The notes under the pieces were generated by a model. The model had not been told where the DNA came from and ran no database searches. It saw only the letters and a list, made by a program, of their open reading frames with translations. Positions 53,700 through 62,796 of a DNA stretch of 64,000 nt are shown piece after piece. The translations under genes were made by a program, and so were the position numbers. This DNA comes from Agaribacterium sp. ZY112 (GTDB lineage Bacteria > Pseudomonadota > Gammaproteobacteria > Pseudomonadales > Cellvibrionaceae): contig NZ_CP166840.1 of assembly GCF_041346925.1 (NCBI RefSeq), positions 62,001 through 126,000 on the forward strand. Reading direction: 5' to 3'. Position 1 is the stretch's first letter; every line of letters begins with the position of its first letter.

Positions 53700-55130
53700 G
53701 TGACTACTCCCAAACAACAGCAGCTATTCTTAAACGGCTCCATTTCTCACGCGCTTTATAGCTTAGCGCTACCGATTATTCTCGCCAATATATTACAGTC
53801 TTGCTATCAGTTTACCGATGCTTTTTGGGTTGGTCGTCTAGGCTCTGCTGCCGTAGCGGCTGTATCGGTAAGCACACCCGTTACCTTTCTATTAATTGCT
53901 ATTGGCTCAGGCTTAGCCATGGCAGGCACGACCTTAACCGCACAATATATGGGAGCAGGTCGACAAGATAAGGTCAATGAAGTCGCCGGACAAACTCTAT
54001 TAATGGTGGTGGGACTTTCAAGTGTTCTCGGTGCCATAGGTCTAGTATTAGCACCACATTTATTAACGCTTATGGGGGTTGAGCAAGACGTTTACAACGA
54101 TGCACTTAAATTTATGCGTGTCTCGTTTATTGGGATTGTGTTTGTTTTTACCTTCTCAATGTTTCAATCCCTTATGCGCGGTGTTGGCCATACTTTAATT
54201 CCATTAGTGATTGTTTTTACAACCGTTTTACTTAACCTCATACTCGACCCACTGTTTATTTTTGGCTACGGCCCCATACCCGCTTTTGGCGTAGAAGGCG
54301 CGGCCATGGCCACCCTAGGCACACAGAGTCTCGCTGCGCTCGTTGGTGTATGTGTTTTATGGCGAGGTAAGTGGGGTATTCGTTTACGCTTAAAGCATTT
54401 AGTGCCCCAGCCAAGCTATATGAAAAAAGCCGTGCTACTTGGGTTTCCCGGCTCAGTTGAGCTCTCAACTCGCAGCCTTGGCTTAATGGTAATGTCTTTT
54501 CTTGTGGCATCGATGGGCACCTTAACCATTGCCGCCTACGGTATTGGTGCCAACATTATTCAGCTTGTTATGATTCCCGCTATGGGTTTATCTATGGCCG
54601 TCTCGACCCTTGTAGGCCAAAACATGGGGGCAGGAAAAATAGAGCGAGCCGAACAAGTTACCAAACTCGCTACCTTAATGGGCTGCCTATTTCTCACCCT
54701 TATTGGCGGGCTTGCCTACTTAACAGCTCCGCACATTATGTGGTTTTTTGTTCCCAATGAAGCGGAAGTCATTAAACAAGGAGCCCACTTTATTCGTGTT
54801 ATGTGTCTGTCATGGGGGGGCATTGGGGTACAACTATGTATTCTCGCGGCATTTCGCGCCTCAGGCAATATGATCAATGCGATGGTGCTGGCTATGGTCA
54901 GCCAGTGGATATTACGCTTCCCGCTTGCCTACCTTCTTTCCAAGCATACCAGCATGGGCGAAGAGGGCCTGTGGTGGTCTTTCCCTATCACCAATATCGT
55001 AACCGCACTGATTGCTTTAGCTTGGTTTTATGCCGGTGGCTGGAAAAAAACTAAGATTACGGATGATGAACAGCAGAGTATTGATACGGCAGATAAGGCC
55101 CTAGAAGAGGAAGGATACAGGCAGCAATAG
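53700..55130 (+). CDS. MATE family efflux transporter
   Basis: 476 residues, GTG start. LFLNGSISHALYSLALPIILANIL, then YQFTDAFWVGRLGSAAVAAVSV, is the N-terminal MATE signature, and twelve helices are evident with the C-lobe ILAAFRASGNMINAMVLAM. The loop GVEGAAMATLG matches NorM/DinF-like members. The gene is unrelated by sequence to the MATE at 43092, which lies in a different branch. A terminator at 55159-55191 ends it. Confidence 0.93.
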   Translation: MTTPKQQQLFLNGSISHALYSLALPIILANILQSCYQFTDAFWVGRLGSAAVAAVSVSTPVTFLLIAIGSGLAMAGTTLTAQYMGAGRQDKVNEVAGQTLLMVVGLSSVLGAIGLVLAPHLLTLMGVEQDVYNDALKFMRVSFIGIVFVFTFSMFQSLMRGVGHTLIPLVIVFTTVLLNLILDPLFIFGYGPIPAFGVEGAAMATLGTQSLAALVGVCVLWRGKWGIRLRLKHLVPQPSYMKKAVLLGFPGSVELSTRSLGLMVMSFLVASMGTLTIAAYGIGANIIQLVMIPAMGLSMAVSTLVGQNMGAGKIERAEQVTKLATLMGCLFLTLIGGLAYLTAPHIMWFFVPNEAEVIKQGAHFIRVMCLSWGGIGVQLCILAAFRASGNMINAMVLAMVSQWILRFPLAYLLSKHTSMGEEGLWWSFPITNIVTALIALAWFYAGGWKKTKITDDEQQSIDTADKALEEEGYRQQ

Positions 55131-55158
55131 TTGATAGCACTGGTCAAGGTTCTTTTAA

Positions 55159-55191
55159 GCCCTTTGTAGATAACACTCATCGACAAAGGGC
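55159..55191. terminator. Bidirectional terminator
   Basis: GCCCTTTGT (55159-55167) pairs with ACAAAGGGC (55183-55191), 15-base loop. It lies between MATE and the convergent aspartic protease. Confidence 0.85.
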
Positions 55192-55230
55192 CGAGCTAGG
55201 GCATGTTAACACTCATTTATTAGCTTTAAT

Positions 55231-56115
55231 TTACCCCTGATAATCTAAGTATATTCGGGGGTCGCCAACTTTGTTAATTCTAATTAAGGTATCTTTTAAA
55301 AAGTCATAACCTATATAACCTTTTACCGCATTAATATTCTGGCTATGGTTAGCCTTGTTGAGTAACCCCACGGCCTCAAGATCCAGCTCAACACCGGCAA
55401 TGTAAACAGCCTGCGTCAAAGGCAGTGTTTGAGAAAAATCAGCAGGATCCATATTACTCACATCAACACCTAGCATAACACTTTCAATATAAGGTTTTTC
55501 ATACTTAGTAATATATGAGCCGGTATCAACTAAACCCAAAACCTCAGAACCCTCAGTCAAGGACGAAGCTAAAAATAGCACGTTTCCATCCCAATTTGCC
55601 TCAGTATTTAGCTCATCAAAAACCTTAGTTTCTGGAAAAGCTGTTAGGGTATTATTTTTCAGATCCATCTCAATCGGGCCTGAAAAGGTTGCCAATGGAT
55701 TAAACACCCCGTGCACACCTGCGCCCCCCATATCGGTATTATCGACTATAGCGACTTTATACAAAGTCAAATCGTTGCCATTCATGCTCATATCCAGCGT
55801 TGGCAATAACTTGACCGACATCGGCTGACCTAGATGATCTGTGCCCGCCAAACTAGGCAAAAAAGACAAGTTAATACCTAACTCACGAGCAAAATCTAAG
55901 GTAATGACATTCATCGTCGCGCCAGTATCCAACATTAGCTTGGCTGGCTGCCCATTAAGCTCTGCATCCATCTGCAAAAAGTTGTGGGAGCTTTGTTCAA
56001 GCGGAAAACTTATCGCCTTTTCAGGTGATACTGTAAAACTACCAAATAGAAATATAAACGCGGCACCTGCGAGTAAAAACACCACGGCCACAACACTTAA
56101 CACGATCTTTTTCAT
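55231..56115 (-). CDS. Aspartic protease of the retropepsin-like/pepsin-like family, membrane anchored
   Basis: 294 residues. N-terminal helix (IVLSVVAVVFLLAGAAFIFLF) anchors it in the inner membrane with the protease in the periplasm. Two active-site triads lie in one chain: LMLDTGATMNVI (first DTG, about residue 62) and LGLVDTGSYIT (second DTG, about 197), a bilobal arrangement. Hydrophobic-hydrophobic-Gly-like sites follow near GVHGVFNPLA and YIGYDFLK. It would cleave envelope proteins; substrate unknown. Bacterial aspartic proteases of this type are uncommon but not rare. Confidence 0.85.
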   Translation of the reverse strand: MKKIVLSVVAVVFLLAGAAFIFLFGSFTVSPEKAISFPLEQSSHNFLQMDAELNGQPAKLMLDTGATMNVITLDFARELGINLSFLPSLAGTDHLGQPMSVKLLPTLDMSMNGNDLTLYKVAIVDNTDMGGAGVHGVFNPLATFSGPIEMDLKNNTLTAFPETKVFDELNTEANWDGNVLFLASSLTEGSEVLGLVDTGSYITKYEKPYIESVMLGVDVSNMDPADFSQTLPLTQAVYIAGVELDLEAVGLLNKANHSQNINAVKGYIGYDFLKDTLIRINKVGDPRIYLDYQG

Positions 56116-56293
56116 CTCATCCCTTTTTTATGCTTATTGTTTTATTCCTGAACAGTTTCTTCTCCAATAAGAAAACTGCAGGCTAAAAATGCCGAGTCAG
56201 AATAAGAAATATCTAGAAAACGAACAAGCCCCATAACGCTTATTAGCATGTACAATAAACAGCTCAGCAATTTAGTAAGACAAAGAGCCACAG

Positions 56294-56641
56294 ATGAAAA
56301 TCGACGTTTTTTTAAACAAACTCAAACAAACCCCTGAGCAAATCAGCTTTGCAGATACCATGGCCGTCATCGACGCCAATTACACTTACCAGCCGTGTAG
56401 CTTTAGTAATGGCGAAGCTCAAAATGCGGCGGCTACAAATGAAGGCTCATGTAAGTTGTTTGCATTTGCACAGCTGCAAAACCTCGATAAAGAAGCCACC
56501 CTCGCTTGTTTTGGTGATTATTATCGCAACGATGTGTTAAAGACCCCAGAAGGCAGTGACCACGCCAATATCCGCAACTTTATGCTCAGCGGCTGGCAAG
56601 GTATTCACTTTGATGGCCAAGCACTTAGCGCCAAAGCCTAA
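56294..56641 (+). CDS. HopJ-type protein
   Basis: 115 residues, single domain. Matches the HopJ type III effector family (named for a Pseudomonas syringae protein): ISFADTMAVIDANYTYQPCSF, NAAATNEGSCKLFAFAQLQN and NIRNFMLSGWQGIHF. Most bacteria with this gene have no type III system, and none is visible here, so the protein is likely a cytoplasmic housekeeping factor of unknown role. Its TAA stop is part of a hexamer repeat. Confidence 0.92.
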   Translation: MKIDVFLNKLKQTPEQISFADTMAVIDANYTYQPCSFSNGEAQNAAATNEGSCKLFAFAQLQNLDKEATLACFGDYYRNDVLKTPEGSDHANIRNFMLSGWQGIHFDGQALSAKA

Positions 56642-56662
56642 GCCTAAGCCTAAGCCTAAGCC
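56634..56662 (+). repeat. AAGCCT hexamer array at the hopJ stop
   Basis: Four perfect AAGCCT copies plus a partial fifth (AAGCC). The first copies span the hopJ stop codon (TAA at 56639-56641), so each further unit carries another in-frame TAA. A related single copy recurs at 56675-56680. Confidence 0.9.
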
Positions 56663-56789
56663 CCAAATCTGAGCTTAAGCCTAAATCTCATACAACGGCC
56701 TTTATTTACTTTTGCCGCTGTATCTACAGCACGTTTACGTGCGATGATTGACGCAAGCTTCACAAACAATAAAGCAAGGATGTACCACC

Positions 56790-57758
56790 ATGCCCATTAT
56801 CACTGACTTAATTAGCAGCCCATTGCTGTGGATCGCCATTGTTGTCGTTTACACCCTTAAAAAGGGTATCTATTTTGTCCCCCAAAACCGGGGTTATGTT
56901 GTCTACACCCTAGGTAAATACGACAAAACACTAAGCGCTGGCCTGAACTTTATCGTGCCTTTTATTCAGACCATTGCAGCTGATCGCAACCTAAAAGAAC
57001 AATCTTTAGACATCAGCGCCCAAGCCGCCATCACCAAAGATAATATCACCCTGCAATTAGACGGCATTCTATTTATGAAGGTCACTGATGCAGCGGCAGC
57101 GACCAACAATATCACCGACTACAAAGTGTCCGTCGTGCAACTTGCAATGACCACCATGCGTAATGCCATTGGTGAAATGGAGCTTGATGAATGTTTCCAA
57201 AGCCGTGATGCCATCAACGCTAAGATCCTTGGCTCCATGACGGAGGCGACCGCACCGTGGGGCGTACAGGTGACCCGCTACGAGATAAAGGACATCACAC
57301 CGCCTCAGTCCATTCGTGAGGACATGGAAAAACAAATGACCGCAGAGCGAGAAAAGCGCTCTGTAATCCTTACTGCAGAAGGCGTAAAAACAGCCGCCAT
57401 CACCCAAGCAGAAGGTGAAAAGCAGGCGCGAGTACTCGACGCAGAAGCCGCCAAAGCCGAACAGGTACTTGCGGCAGAAGCCAGCAAAGCATCACAGATT
57501 CTTGAAGCTGCAGGTAAAGCTGAAGCCATCACACTCGTTGCAAAAGCTGAAGCTGACGCACTTCGTGTTGTTGGTGAGCAAGCAAGTTCTGCCGAAGGTC
57601 AATCAGCAGTAACCCTAACTCTTGCCCAGGATGCCATTAAAGCTCACCAAGCCATCGCAGCCGAAGGCACCGTTGTATTGAGTGACGGCAAAACCGGAGA
57701 CAACATCTCGACTACCGTTGCTCAAGCTATAGCCGTATCAAGCAACCTGAAACTTTAA
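56790..57758 (+). CDS. SPFH-domain membrane protein (stomatin/QmcA-like)
   Basis: 322 residues starting at the ATG at 56790, with AAGGAT upstream; a longer frame is rejected because the N-terminal membrane helix (LLWIAIVVVYTLKKGI) begins here. The SPFH core has VPQNRGYVVYTLGKYDKTLSAGLNFIVPF and VTRYEIKDITPPQSIREDM. A long Ala/Glu-rich coiled coil (TAEGVKTAAITQAEGEKQAR) then oligomerises the ring. It pairs with NfeD 15 bases downstream, the common paraslipin arrangement for microdomain proteins. Confidence 0.95.
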   Translation: MPIITDLISSPLLWIAIVVVYTLKKGIYFVPQNRGYVVYTLGKYDKTLSAGLNFIVPFIQTIAADRNLKEQSLDISAQAAITKDNITLQLDGILFMKVTDAAAATNNITDYKVSVVQLAMTTMRNAIGEMELDECFQSRDAINAKILGSMTEATAPWGVQVTRYEIKDITPPQSIREDMEKQMTAEREKRSVILTAEGVKTAAITQAEGEKQARVLDAEAAKAEQVLAAEASKASQILEAAGKAEAITLVAKAEADALRVVGEQASSAEGQSAVTLTLAQDAIKAHQAIAAEGTVVLSDGKTGDNISTTVAQAIAVSSNLKL

Positions 57759-57773
57759 TACAGGGGCTTTGTT

Positions 57774-58244
57774 ATGGATATCGTGCAATATGCCATGGAT
57801 CACCACGACCATATTTATTACCTAGTAGGTGGGGTTAGCCTTATTATCGAGCTGGCCGTCATTGGCTTAGGCGGCCCCTTATTGTTTTTTGGTATTGCGG
57901 CTTTTATTACCGGAGCCCTAACAAGCTTAGGCATTATTAATGGCTGGGAAATCGAGCTATTCACTCTAGGCATTGTGACCGGCATTATTGCCCTAATACT
58001 TTGGAAACCGCTTAAGAACTTTCAAAACTCAGGTGGAGGCAGTGATACAAGTAGCGACATGATTGGCCGCGATGTAAAAGCCGCCAGTGATATCGATGCT
58101 CATTCAGGTAAGATTCGTTTCTCCGGCATTGATTGGAATGCCCGCCTACAAGATACAAGCGTATCTAAAATTGATGAGGGCCAAATGTGCCAAATCATCG
58201 CTGTTGAAGGTACCACAATGTTGGTTAAGCCTTTAAATAGCTAA
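57774..58244 (+). CDS. NfeD-family membrane protein
   Basis: 156 residues. Membrane helices near 18-38, 38-60 and 67-88 (YYLVGGVSLIIELAVIGLGG, LLFFGIAAFITGALTSLGII) are followed by a C-terminal OB-fold (VKAASDIDAHSGKIRFSGID to MLVKPLNS). NfeD proteins bind the SPFH partner and help keep membrane domains ordered. Operon with the SPFH gene. A terminator-like hairpin follows. Confidence 0.93.
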   Translation: MDIVQYAMDHHDHIYYLVGGVSLIIELAVIGLGGPLLFFGIAAFITGALTSLGIINGWEIELFTLGIVTGIIALILWKPLKNFQNSGGGSDTSSDMIGRDVKAASDIDAHSGKIRFSGIDWNARLQDTSVSKIDEGQMCQIIAVEGTTMLVKPLNS

Positions 58245-58270
58245 ACAGCTCTCCTAATCACAACCAGCTA

Positions 58271-58297
58271 AGTCTGCTCTTATATAAAGAGCAGACT
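58271..58297. terminator. Bidirectional terminator
   Basis: AGTCTGCTCT (58271-58280) pairs with AGAGCAGACT (58288-58297), 7-base loop. It lies between NfeD and the convergent QEGLA-motif gene. Confidence 0.9.
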
Positions 58298-58315
58298 TGT
58301 TCACCCCATCTCAGC

Positions 58316-60334
58316 CTAGATCGCAAAATTTTCTAACACGGTGCTTCGATGACCATCCTGAATGGAACCCATCAAGTATTCAAGGACAGGTAGTGTTTCT
58401 GCCGGCTTGTCTAAATACACGGGGTAGTACTTAGGAGCCTCCACGAGCTGCCGCTCAACCATCTCATTAATAACGGGCAAAAAATCAAAGCCTGTTTTAC
58501 CGACATAAAGATTTCTTATATCACAATGCTTATGTAAACTAAGCGCACGACTCACACCATTTAGATACAGATAATCTTTAGTGAAGCCCCCCCCGCGATG
58601 AACTCGCAGACTTAAACCAAATGCTTTATCCACTGGCATGCCCTCTTCCTCATGTAAATAAGCATAGGTGTGCTTAAAACTGCCATATTTTAACATTTGT
58701 TTTACGGCGACAACTCGTAAGGCAAGTGTTTTTAAACGCCCCAAAGTCATATTACCAGAGTGGTACTCATTTAATATTGCTAAGCCTTCTTGGGTTAAGG
58801 TATTACCCGGTAAGCCCAAAGAAAACACTTTTAGCCTCTGAGCATTTGAGTTCAAAGTTGTTGCCATATGTACACCTAGCTCATGCTCAACCAGTGCCCG
58901 CACTTCTATTTCTGGCATTGATAAACCCTTAGAGATCATCACAGCTCTACGAGCATTCGAAACCATCGCGCTCGCAACCAGCTTTGAGCTGAATTCAACC
59001 TTGCATTTCATACCATACTTATTAGCTTCATCAATAAAGCGCTGCTTTAACTCTGAGTCACTAACCAAGCCTTCTTTCTTGAAGGCAATATCTTTTGCAT
59101 GCAAGAGAAATTGGGCATTATCCTCATCAGTCGGCGTCGGCTCGCCATAGTATTTTAAAGATTCATATAAAAAACCTGGTTTGCCAGCATTAACCAACAT
59201 TCCAATCTTTTCACTCAAACCATCAATCACACTTCGATATAAGCGCTGAATACTAGGATCACGAATAGAGTCTACTGGAATATCATAAAGAGACTTTCTA
59301 AATAAGAACGGATCTAATTCTAATGGTCGGTACTTAAACACGGGCTCATAACGTCCATTAGATTTTAAGAAGCTCCTTTTCTCAATCTGTATATTAATAG
59401 GATTGATGTAATGCAGTGTTTCAAGCCCCTTGGCCAAGCTAAATAATGCTCTATCAACCTTTAATATTAATGGATCTAGTTGTTCTGACAACATGCTCGC
59501 TTTGGCGGTTTTTCGCTTGGAAGTATAGCGGCGAGCAAAGAGCGATGAAATATCAGTCAACACCCCCTTAAACTGTTCGCTTAAGGAGCGTAAAACCAAT
59601 GGATAAAGTTCACCTTTAAGCTCATCCATATATATTTTCTTAATTTCAATCGGCAAGACCAGTGTATTAGCAAAACGACTATTGATATGAGAGACCATAT
59701 ACCCTCGACCATAGAAAACATTATTACATCTAGCTTCAACGGGTAAATTTTGTAAATTAATCTTATTTAATTGACTCAGAAGCCTATCAATAAGACTAAA
59801 CCAGCGCTCGGTATCGACTTGCTCTGTACCAATATTAAATACAGGTGTACTTCTGTCTATATTTAGATGATTGTAAGCGTGCACATCAAATACAAGTGCC
59901 GAACCAAAACGCCTCTCCACCTCCCCTACTAAAGCATCCAAAATGCGGTAAAAACACTGATGTTTATCAATGCTTTTACCTCTCTCTTTTTTACTAAGGT
60001 TTTTATTCCAAGTTTTACTATGTATGCATTTAGCTAAAGGGCGATTCAAGTCATATTCATAGCGAGAGTCACGTGTAATCAGAGTCACAGGCATAGCCTG
60101 AATAAAGCTCTCAGCATAAGTATCCTCTTCACATCGTCGCTCTTCATCACTTAATAAACACAAGGATCTTAATAAGGGGCGCAGTTTGCCACCTGCATGT
60201 ATCGCTGTACAAATAGCTGGCACATAAGCATCGATTTTAATTTCGACACTGCCATCTTCTAGCTCACATTCAAATAGCTCACCAGCATATATTTTAGCAA
60301 TAATTTGTTTTTCAGAGAGCTTCTGCATCTTCAA
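58316..60334 (-). CDS. Fusion of N-formylglutamate amidohydrolase-like and QEGLA-motif (DUF1704/MATCAP-like) metallohydrolase
   Basis: 672 residues, cytoplasmic. Residues about 30-260 look like N-formylglutamate amidohydrolase: ICTAIHAGGKLRPLL, EEDTYAESFI and YEYDLNRPLAKC follow the family order. Residues about 280-670 belong to the family once named flavohemoglobin-modulating QEGLA protein (DUF1704). Its zinc motif is His484-Glu485-Leu-Gly-Val-His488 in VEHELGVHM, and Glu516 in LTQEGLAIL supplies the third ligand or base. This HExxxH family includes the eukaryotic tubulin detyrosinase MATCAP. The start overlaps the ATP-grasp gene by 23 bases, so the pair is translationally coupled. Confidence 0.9.
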   Translation of the reverse strand: MKMQKLSEKQIIAKIYAGELFECELEDGSVEIKIDAYVPAICTAIHAGGKLRPLLRSLCLLSDEERRCEEDTYAESFIQAMPVTLITRDSRYEYDLNRPLAKCIHSKTWNKNLSKKERGKSIDKHQCFYRILDALVGEVERRFGSALVFDVHAYNHLNIDRSTPVFNIGTEQVDTERWFSLIDRLLSQLNKINLQNLPVEARCNNVFYGRGYMVSHINSRFANTLVLPIEIKKIYMDELKGELYPLVLRSLSEQFKGVLTDISSLFARRYTSKRKTAKASMLSEQLDPLILKVDRALFSLAKGLETLHYINPINIQIEKRSFLKSNGRYEPVFKYRPLELDPFLFRKSLYDIPVDSIRDPSIQRLYRSVIDGLSEKIGMLVNAGKPGFLYESLKYYGEPTPTDEDNAQFLLHAKDIAFKKEGLVSDSELKQRFIDEANKYGMKCKVEFSSKLVASAMVSNARRAVMISKGLSMPEIEVRALVEHELGVHMATTLNSNAQRLKVFSLGLPGNTLTQEGLAILNEYHSGNMTLGRLKTLALRVVAVKQMLKYGSFKHTYAYLHEEEGMPVDKAFGLSLRVHRGGGFTKDYLYLNGVSRALSLHKHCDIRNLYVGKTGFDFLPVINEMVERQLVEAPKYYPVYLDKPAETLPVLEYLMGSIQDGHRSTVLENFAI

Positions 60335-61346
60335 TAGCCTTACGGAATACGCTTTTTCTTTCTTCCACGAGTTCTCTAGCTGATACTACATTCTCAAGAA
60401 AATCGACCACCTGCTTTTGAAGCTTCACCCGATTCAATTTATTGATGCGCGTAATACCACCAGGGCTTAAAACATTGACCTCTAATAACTTACCATTGAT
60501 CACATCCAGCCCAACAAAAAACAATCCATCACGAACAAGCTTAGGCCCCAAGGCCTTACATAATGCTTTTTCTTCTTTGGTTAGGCTATGTTTCTCCTCT
60601 CGACCACCTGCATGGATATTAGAACGATTATCTTTCTCGCCAGGCACGCGTCGCATCGCCCCAATAGGTTCACCATTGAGCAATAGAATACGCACATCAC
60701 CTTTATCTGCGCCAGCAATATAGTCTTGTAAGATCACATAATTTCCGTTGTCACCACCTATATAGAATTCAAGTAATGAGCGAAAGTTTTTCTGAGCACT
60801 TTTCTCTACAACAATAACCCCTTGGCCACCAAAACCATTTAAAGGTTTCATTATCATTTTTTCTGATTCAGACTCATTTAAAACCTGTTCAAGATACTCA
60901 ATACTTTTGGAAACATGAGTGGTAGGAATAAAGCGTGCGGCTTCTCCACTAAATGACGCTGGGTAAAGCTTATTATTAGCGATACGTAAACCATCTATAT
61001 CATTAAAGATAAAAACATCTTCTCGTACTGAATCTAGAAAGTTCAACGCGATAGTATCCAGTGGCGGGTTAGCACGCATAACAATGACGTCAAAACCCGC
61101 AAGAGGCAGTTTGCTGCGTTTAAAATCAGCCGCCTTATAGAAGGTAGGAACATTGCTAGATATTTTGGCTTTTTTCTTTAATACATTACAGAAGGCATGA
61201 GCGCCACTGTCTCTAATAGTAAGACTATTTGGCGTTGTAATAGCCACCGTATGACCTCGCACCGCACACTCATGTATTAAACGCAGAGTGCTATCAGAGT
61301 CTGCTGAAATACGATCCCACGGATACATGATGAAACATATTTTCAT
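60312..61346 (-). CDS. ATP-grasp ligase of the glutathione synthetase/RimK type
   Basis: 344 residues. KICFIMYPWDRISADSDSTL begins the GSHB-like N-domain; VIVMRANPPLDTIALNF is the glutathione-synthetase substrate signature; MIMKPLNGFGGQGVIVVE is the ATP-binding grasp; GDVRILLLNGEPIGAMRRVP and FVGLDVINGKLLEVNVLSPGG complete the Mg-ATP site (Glu and Asn in LEVNV). It forms an amide by ligating a carboxyl to an amine. A true glutathione synthetase (GshB) normally sits near gshA or other genes. Its fixed partner here is a metallopeptidase, pointing to a peptide-modifying role (inference). Confidence 0.9.
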   Translation of the reverse strand: MKICFIMYPWDRISADSDSTLRLIHECAVRGHTVAITTPNSLTIRDSGAHAFCNVLKKKAKISSNVPTFYKAADFKRSKLPLAGFDVIVMRANPPLDTIALNFLDSVREDVFIFNDIDGLRIANNKLYPASFSGEAARFIPTTHVSKSIEYLEQVLNESESEKMIMKPLNGFGGQGVIVVEKSAQKNFRSLLEFYIGGDNGNYVILQDYIAGADKGDVRILLLNGEPIGAMRRVPGEKDNRSNIHAGGREEKHSLTKEEKALCKALGPKLVRDGLFFVGLDVINGKLLEVNVLSPGGITRINKLNRVKLQKQVVDFLENVVSARELVEERKSVFRKAIEDAEAL

Positions 61347-61781
61347 TGTCGGTTTTAATCCTCGTGTATTAAGCGTTAGCTCTTGGTTTCATCATGGCCA
61401 CTAACGTTCAGGCAGTAAGCTCGAAGCTCGTTCACAGAGTATCTGAGCTTTACGCTGACCTAAACACATCAATACAAAAGCCCCTGCTGCTCATGTTTCA
61501 CTTGCCGCTCTCCAAGGAGAAAAGCTCGAAAAGGCATGCCTATGCTTTTCCAACACCTCAGCCTACTCAAGCGTAAATTCACCAGATCTACGCAAGTAAT
61601 AACCAAAGTGCTCCCCCCTATAAAAGCGTGTTCACTGAAAAACAGACTTAAACCTGAACAACAATCTAAACTTTAAATGGCCGTTTAAACCTTATATTCA
61701 GTATCAGTCTTAAGTTAAGGTATGTAAAATGATGATATAAACTCGATATCGATCAATTTTTTCTATCGAACTTGGTAAAGT
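61347..61781. other. Divergent intergenic region
   Basis: 435 bases between the ATP-grasp gene and the LysR regulator, which read apart. No gene supported. The stretch from 61690 to 61765 is A/T-rich and must hold the LysR promoter; the site TATCGATC near 61750 may be part of an operator. Confidence 0.35.
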
Positions 61782-62678
61782 ATGAATATCGACACCCTAA
61801 GAACCTTTCTCGAAGTAGCTAAAACGCGACATTTCGGGCATGCAGCCGAAAACCTGTACCTCACCCAGTCAGCGGTGAGCTCCAGAATCAAGCAGCTTGA
61901 GAGCCTTATTGGCGCAACACTATTCATTCGACAGCGTAATAACATCTTGCTAACTTCAGCAGGTGAACGCCTATTACCTCATGCTGAAAACCTACTAGCT
62001 GGATGGCAGCTAGCCATTCAGGAGGCCGGCGTCCCCACCAAACAGAACACTCAGATTTCTATAGGTGGGACGTCAAACCTCTGGGATACATTTTTACAAT
62101 CTCTGTTACCGCGCATGGCCTCTCAATTTCCAAACCTCTACATCCGCACCGAGATTAATAACCCACAGCACTTAGTTCGCTCACTACTCGGAAACCGTGT
62201 AGACCTGTTTGCTGCACTAGAAACGCCCGCAAATAGCGACATTGAATCTCAAGTAATCGGTGAACTTGAACTCATCATGGTTTGTAACTGCCAAGGACGA
62301 CACATTGAAGATGTACCCAAGCTAGGACACGTCTTTGTCGACTGGGGAACCGCCTTCAATCTACAACAAGCACGCTTGTTCCAAGAGCCAGTGGCTCCTG
62401 TTTTACATACAGGCCAGAGCCATATCGCCCTTGAGTTCATACTTAGCCATAAAGGCGCTGCTTTTCTACCTCGAGCACTTGTTGAAGCCTACCTAGAGTC
62501 AGAGTCCTTATATCAAGTAGAAGACAGCCCAATGATTAAACAGCAAGTCTTTGCTGTATATAAGCGCGGTGAGGATAAATCCTTGTCGCTAGGCCCCATC
62601 ATTACCATGCTCCAAGAACGAGATATAAAGCCTGATTCAGCTTTAGCAACCTTGCCATTAAGCGATAACGATTGGTGA
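61782..62678 (+). CDS. LysR-family regulator, HdfR-like
   Basis: 298 residues. N-terminal helix-turn-helix MNIDTLRTFLEVAKTRHFG with AAENLYLTQSAVSSRIKQLE is typical of HdfR (YifA), which represses flagellar master genes in E. coli. The C-terminal substrate-binding domain (residues about 90-290) is normal length. No flhDC or other clear target nearby. Autoregulation from its own promoter is likely. Confidence 0.92.
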   Translation: MNIDTLRTFLEVAKTRHFGHAAENLYLTQSAVSSRIKQLESLIGATLFIRQRNNILLTSAGERLLPHAENLLAGWQLAIQEAGVPTKQNTQISIGGTSNLWDTFLQSLLPRMASQFPNLYIRTEINNPQHLVRSLLGNRVDLFAALETPANSDIESQVIGELELIMVCNCQGRHIEDVPKLGHVFVDWGTAFNLQQARLFQEPVAPVLHTGQSHIALEFILSHKGAAFLPRALVEAYLESESLYQVEDSPMIKQQVFAVYKRGEDKSLSLGPIITMLQERDIKPDSALATLPLSDNDW

Positions 62679-62796
62679 TTAACTCCCCCCCTCCTACAAA
62701 CAAAATGGCGTGCATATGCATACCAGGCTTGCGTCTTTTATATCTGATCTATAGTTAAAGCATCAGGGAAGTAATACCCAATAGAGATGCCTTTAC

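Noticed and set aside
56294..56641. Type III secretion effector role for HopJ
   Set aside because: No secretion system or chaperone genes nearby, and the family is widespread in bacteria without type III secretion.
61394..61576. 60-codon frame between ATP-grasp and LysR genes
   Set aside because: No ribosome site and no protein-like pattern; it lies in the divergent promoter region.
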